8,091 nt of DNA, taken from NCBI GenBank assembly GCA_031259875.1, contig JAIRKW010000114.1:1-8091 (forward strand). The letters are read 5' to 3'. The position numbers were made by a program, and so were the translations under genes. Below the pieces are notes generated by a model. The model did not search any database, was not told where the DNA came from, and saw nothing but the letters and a program-made list of their open reading frames with translations. How positions within the stretch are numbered: the first letter of the stretch is position 1; each line of letters starts with the position of its first letter. The DNA is from Campylobacteraceae bacterium (GTDB taxonomy: Bacteria; Campylobacterota; Campylobacteria; Campylobacterales; Campylobacteraceae). Shown piece after piece: positions 6,972-8,091 of the stretch.

Positions 6972-7870
6972 CAAAAATAAATATAAGAAATATAACTCAA
7001 GACGAACCTTTTTTCGGACATAAAGCGTGCGGCGGATGCGGCGGAAGCTTGACTTTGAGGCTTGCTCTTAAAGTCATCGGAGATAAGGTTTTCACAGTAG
7101 TTCCAGCAGGCTGTATGTCGGCTGTGGGATTTATCTATCCGCAGATGGCTTTTGGCGTAAATGCCATAATATCCTCATTTCCGGGAACCGCTTCAATGTT
7201 ATCAGGCGTTGCTGCAGGAGCGCGTGCGCTTGGGATTGAAGAGTATCATGCGGTAGGATTTGCAGGAGACGGCGGAACGGCTGATATCGGGCTTCAAGCT
7301 TTGTCGGGAGCTATAGACAGAAATGATAAAATCATCTATATATGCTACGACAATGAAGCTTATATGAATACAGGCGTTCAAAAAAGCTCTCTTACTCCAC
7401 GCGGCGCGCTTACTACAACCACGCCTGCTGGTAAAAACATAAGAGGAAATTTGACACATAAAAAAAATATGTTCGAAATAGCAGCCGCACACGGCATAGC
7501 ATATGCCGCAACAGCAAGTATCGGTGCAGTTTCGGACTTTTTAAAAAAGGTAGAAAAAGCCAAACATATAAACGGCACGTCATATATCCATGTATTTGCT
7601 CCGTGTCATGTCGGGTGGGGATTTGACTCTGCTAAAACGGTTGAAATCTCAAGAAAAGCGCTCTCCTGCGGGCTTTGGTATCTTGCCGAATACGAAAACG
7701 GCGAATTTATCCTAAACCAAAATCCAAAAGAGTTCTCGTCCATTGAAGAGTATCTATATATGCAAGGACGTTTTAAGCACTTAAATAACGACGATATAAC
7801 TGCGATAAAAAACAGCAGAGACAAACAGTGGAAAAAGATGAGAAAGAGTTGGATAAATAAAAAGGCTTGA
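6968..7870 (+). CDS. 2-oxoacid:ferredoxin oxidoreductase, beta subunit (PorB/VorB type, TPP-binding)
   Basis: Catalytic thiamine-diphosphate subunit that also holds one [4Fe-4S] cluster. In 300 residues it shows FFGHKACGGCGGSLTLRLAL (15-34) with Cys21 and Cys24, PAGCMSAVG (47-54) with Cys49, and PCHVGWGFD (212-220) with Cys213, the four expected cluster ligands. The diphosphate/Mg motif runs GFAGDGGTADIGLQALSGAIDRNDKIIYICYDNEAYMNTGVQKS (97-140), and TPRGALTTTTPAGK (143-156) is typical of the POR/VOR branch. The usual PCPTGW is here PCHVGW. The C-terminal Lys/Arg-rich tail DKQWKKMRKSW is also normal for the family. No good ribosome site is seen, and the ATGA overlap with alpha suggests coupled translation. 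It is the last gene of the block. Confidence 0.93.
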   Translation: MTKINIRNITQDEPFFGHKACGGCGGSLTLRLALKVIGDKVFTVVPAGCMSAVGFIYPQMAFGVNAIISSFPGTASMLSGVAAGARALGIEEYHAVGFAGDGGTADIGLQALSGAIDRNDKIIYICYDNEAYMNTGVQKSSLTPRGALTTTTPAGKNIRGNLTHKKNMFEIAAAHGIAYAATASIGAVSDFLKKVEKAKHINGTSYIHVFAPCHVGWGFDSAKTVEISRKALSCGLWYLAEYENGEFILNQNPKEFSSIEEYLYMQGRFKHLNNDDITAIKNSRDKQWKKMRKSWINKKA

Positions 7871-7973
7871 AATACAAAAAATTAGCTAAAAAAATCTAAA
7901 ACCCCAATCCCTTTAAGATTATATAAATTGAACTTTCCATAAAATTATATTTATACTTTATAAGGAGTGTTAC
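7871..7973 (+). promoter_or_regulatory. AT-rich intergenic spacer with candidate promoter for the 7974 gene
   Basis: This 103-base spacer separates the oxidoreductase genes from a new gene. I see no convincing intrinsic terminator: TTAGCTAA and TTATATAA are only short palindromes. A possible -10 element is TATATT at 7946-7951, or TATACT at 7952-7957; TTGAAC at 7928-7933 is a weak -35 match, 18 bases before the second. The T-rich tract upstream would suit organisms whose -35 region is poorly conserved. AAGGAG at 7962-7967 is a strong Shine-Dalgarno six bases before the ATG. The promoter is inferred from sequence alone. Confidence 0.4.
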
Positions 7974-8091
7974 ATGTCAATATTCAAACATCTCTTTTAT
8001 ACTTTAATCTTTCTTTCTCTTCTTTTTACCTCTTTTACCTATTCTCAGACAACAGGAGCAGTAAAGAAAGCAGGAGGTATAGGTTTAACCA
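7974..8091 (+). CDS. Exported protein of unknown function, 3' end missing
   Basis: Thirty-nine codons are visible before the window ends. The product begins MSIFKHLFYTLIFLSLLF and continues TSFTYSQTTGAVKKAGGIGLT. This is a typical Sec signal peptide: one lysine and one histidine near the start, a hydrophobic core at about 7-19, and a small-residue region ending near Ser24, where cleavage before Gln25 is plausible. No lipobox cysteine is seen, so a secreted, periplasmic or outer-membrane protein is more likely than a lipoprotein. The AAGGAG site six bases upstream supports the ATG. I do not recognise the mature part, and too little is visible to name a family. The spacer before it suggests a separate transcription unit. 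Confidence 0.65.
   Translation, partial: MSIFKHLFYTLIFLSLLFTSFTYSQTTGAVKKAGGIGLT

Noticed and set aside
4968..7870. Assignment as 2-oxoglutarate:acceptor oxidoreductase (OorDABC)
   Set aside because: The order gamma-delta-alpha-beta and the beta motifs (KACGGCGG, PCHVGWG) fit the POR/VOR branch better than the D-A-B-C order of OOR.
4968..7870. Assignment as indolepyruvate ferredoxin oxidoreductase (IorAB), suggested by the adjacent PaaK-like ligase
   Set aside because: IOR is a two-subunit enzyme with a fused large subunit; here four separate subunits of POR/VOR type are encoded. An aryl 2-oxoacid substrate is still possible.
7871..7927. Intrinsic terminator after the beta gene
   Set aside because: Only short palindromes such as TTAGCTAA are seen, with no GC-rich stem followed by a T run on the plus strand.

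Overview
The window holds one dense, plus-strand block of metabolic genes from a moderately AT-rich bacterium. No gene is visible on the minus strand, and there are no RNA genes, insertion sequences or CRISPR arrays. Gene order C-D-A-B for a four-subunit 2-oxoacid:ferredoxin oxidoreductase, purine-rich Shine-Dalgarno sites, frequent 4-8 base gene overlaps and A/T-rich codons with scattered GCGC would fit an anaerobic or microaerophilic Gram-negative. My first guess is Campylobacterota, with Deferribacteres or Elusimicrobiota as alternatives; the lineage is a guess from style, not a demonstrated assignment.

Layout. Positions 1-726 are the 3' part of a MetQ/NlpA-type substrate-binding lipoprotein whose start lies outside the window. 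A 79-base gap (727-805) carries a clear hairpin. metN (806-1816) and metI (1809-2468) complete a D-methionine/methionine-type ABC importer. Thirteen bases later come a phenylacetate-CoA ligase family enzyme (2482-3804), a class I PLP aminotransferase (3806-4975), and then the gamma (4968-5498), delta (5495-5791), alpha (5793-6971) and beta (6968-7870) subunits of a pyruvate/2-ketoisovalerate-type ferredoxin oxidoreductase. From metN to the beta gene no gap exceeds 13 bases, so 806-7870 is very probably co-transcribed. After a 103-base AT-rich spacer with a possible promoter, a new gene for an exported protein starts at 7974 and runs off the right edge.

How the genes could work together. The three enzymes form a chemically complete chain: amino acid <-> 2-oxoacid (aminotransferase), 2-oxoacid + CoA + oxidised ferredoxin <-> acyl-CoA + CO2 + reduced ferredoxin (oxidoreductase), and acid + CoA + ATP -> acyl-CoA + AMP + PPi (ligase). 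Because the ligase is of the AMP-forming type, the chain reads most naturally as salvage of an aryl-acetic, branched-chain or methylthio acid into an amino acid by reductive carboxylation. Oxidative amino acid breakdown is also possible. The linked importer suggests methionine or a related amino acid as a substrate, but the real substrate cannot be read from the sequence.

Most unusual details: the near-invariant Gln of the GRGGQG motif of the gamma subunit is replaced by Gly; the metQ-metN gap holds an 8-base-pair hairpin; and an exact 16-base in-frame repeat lies within metQ.
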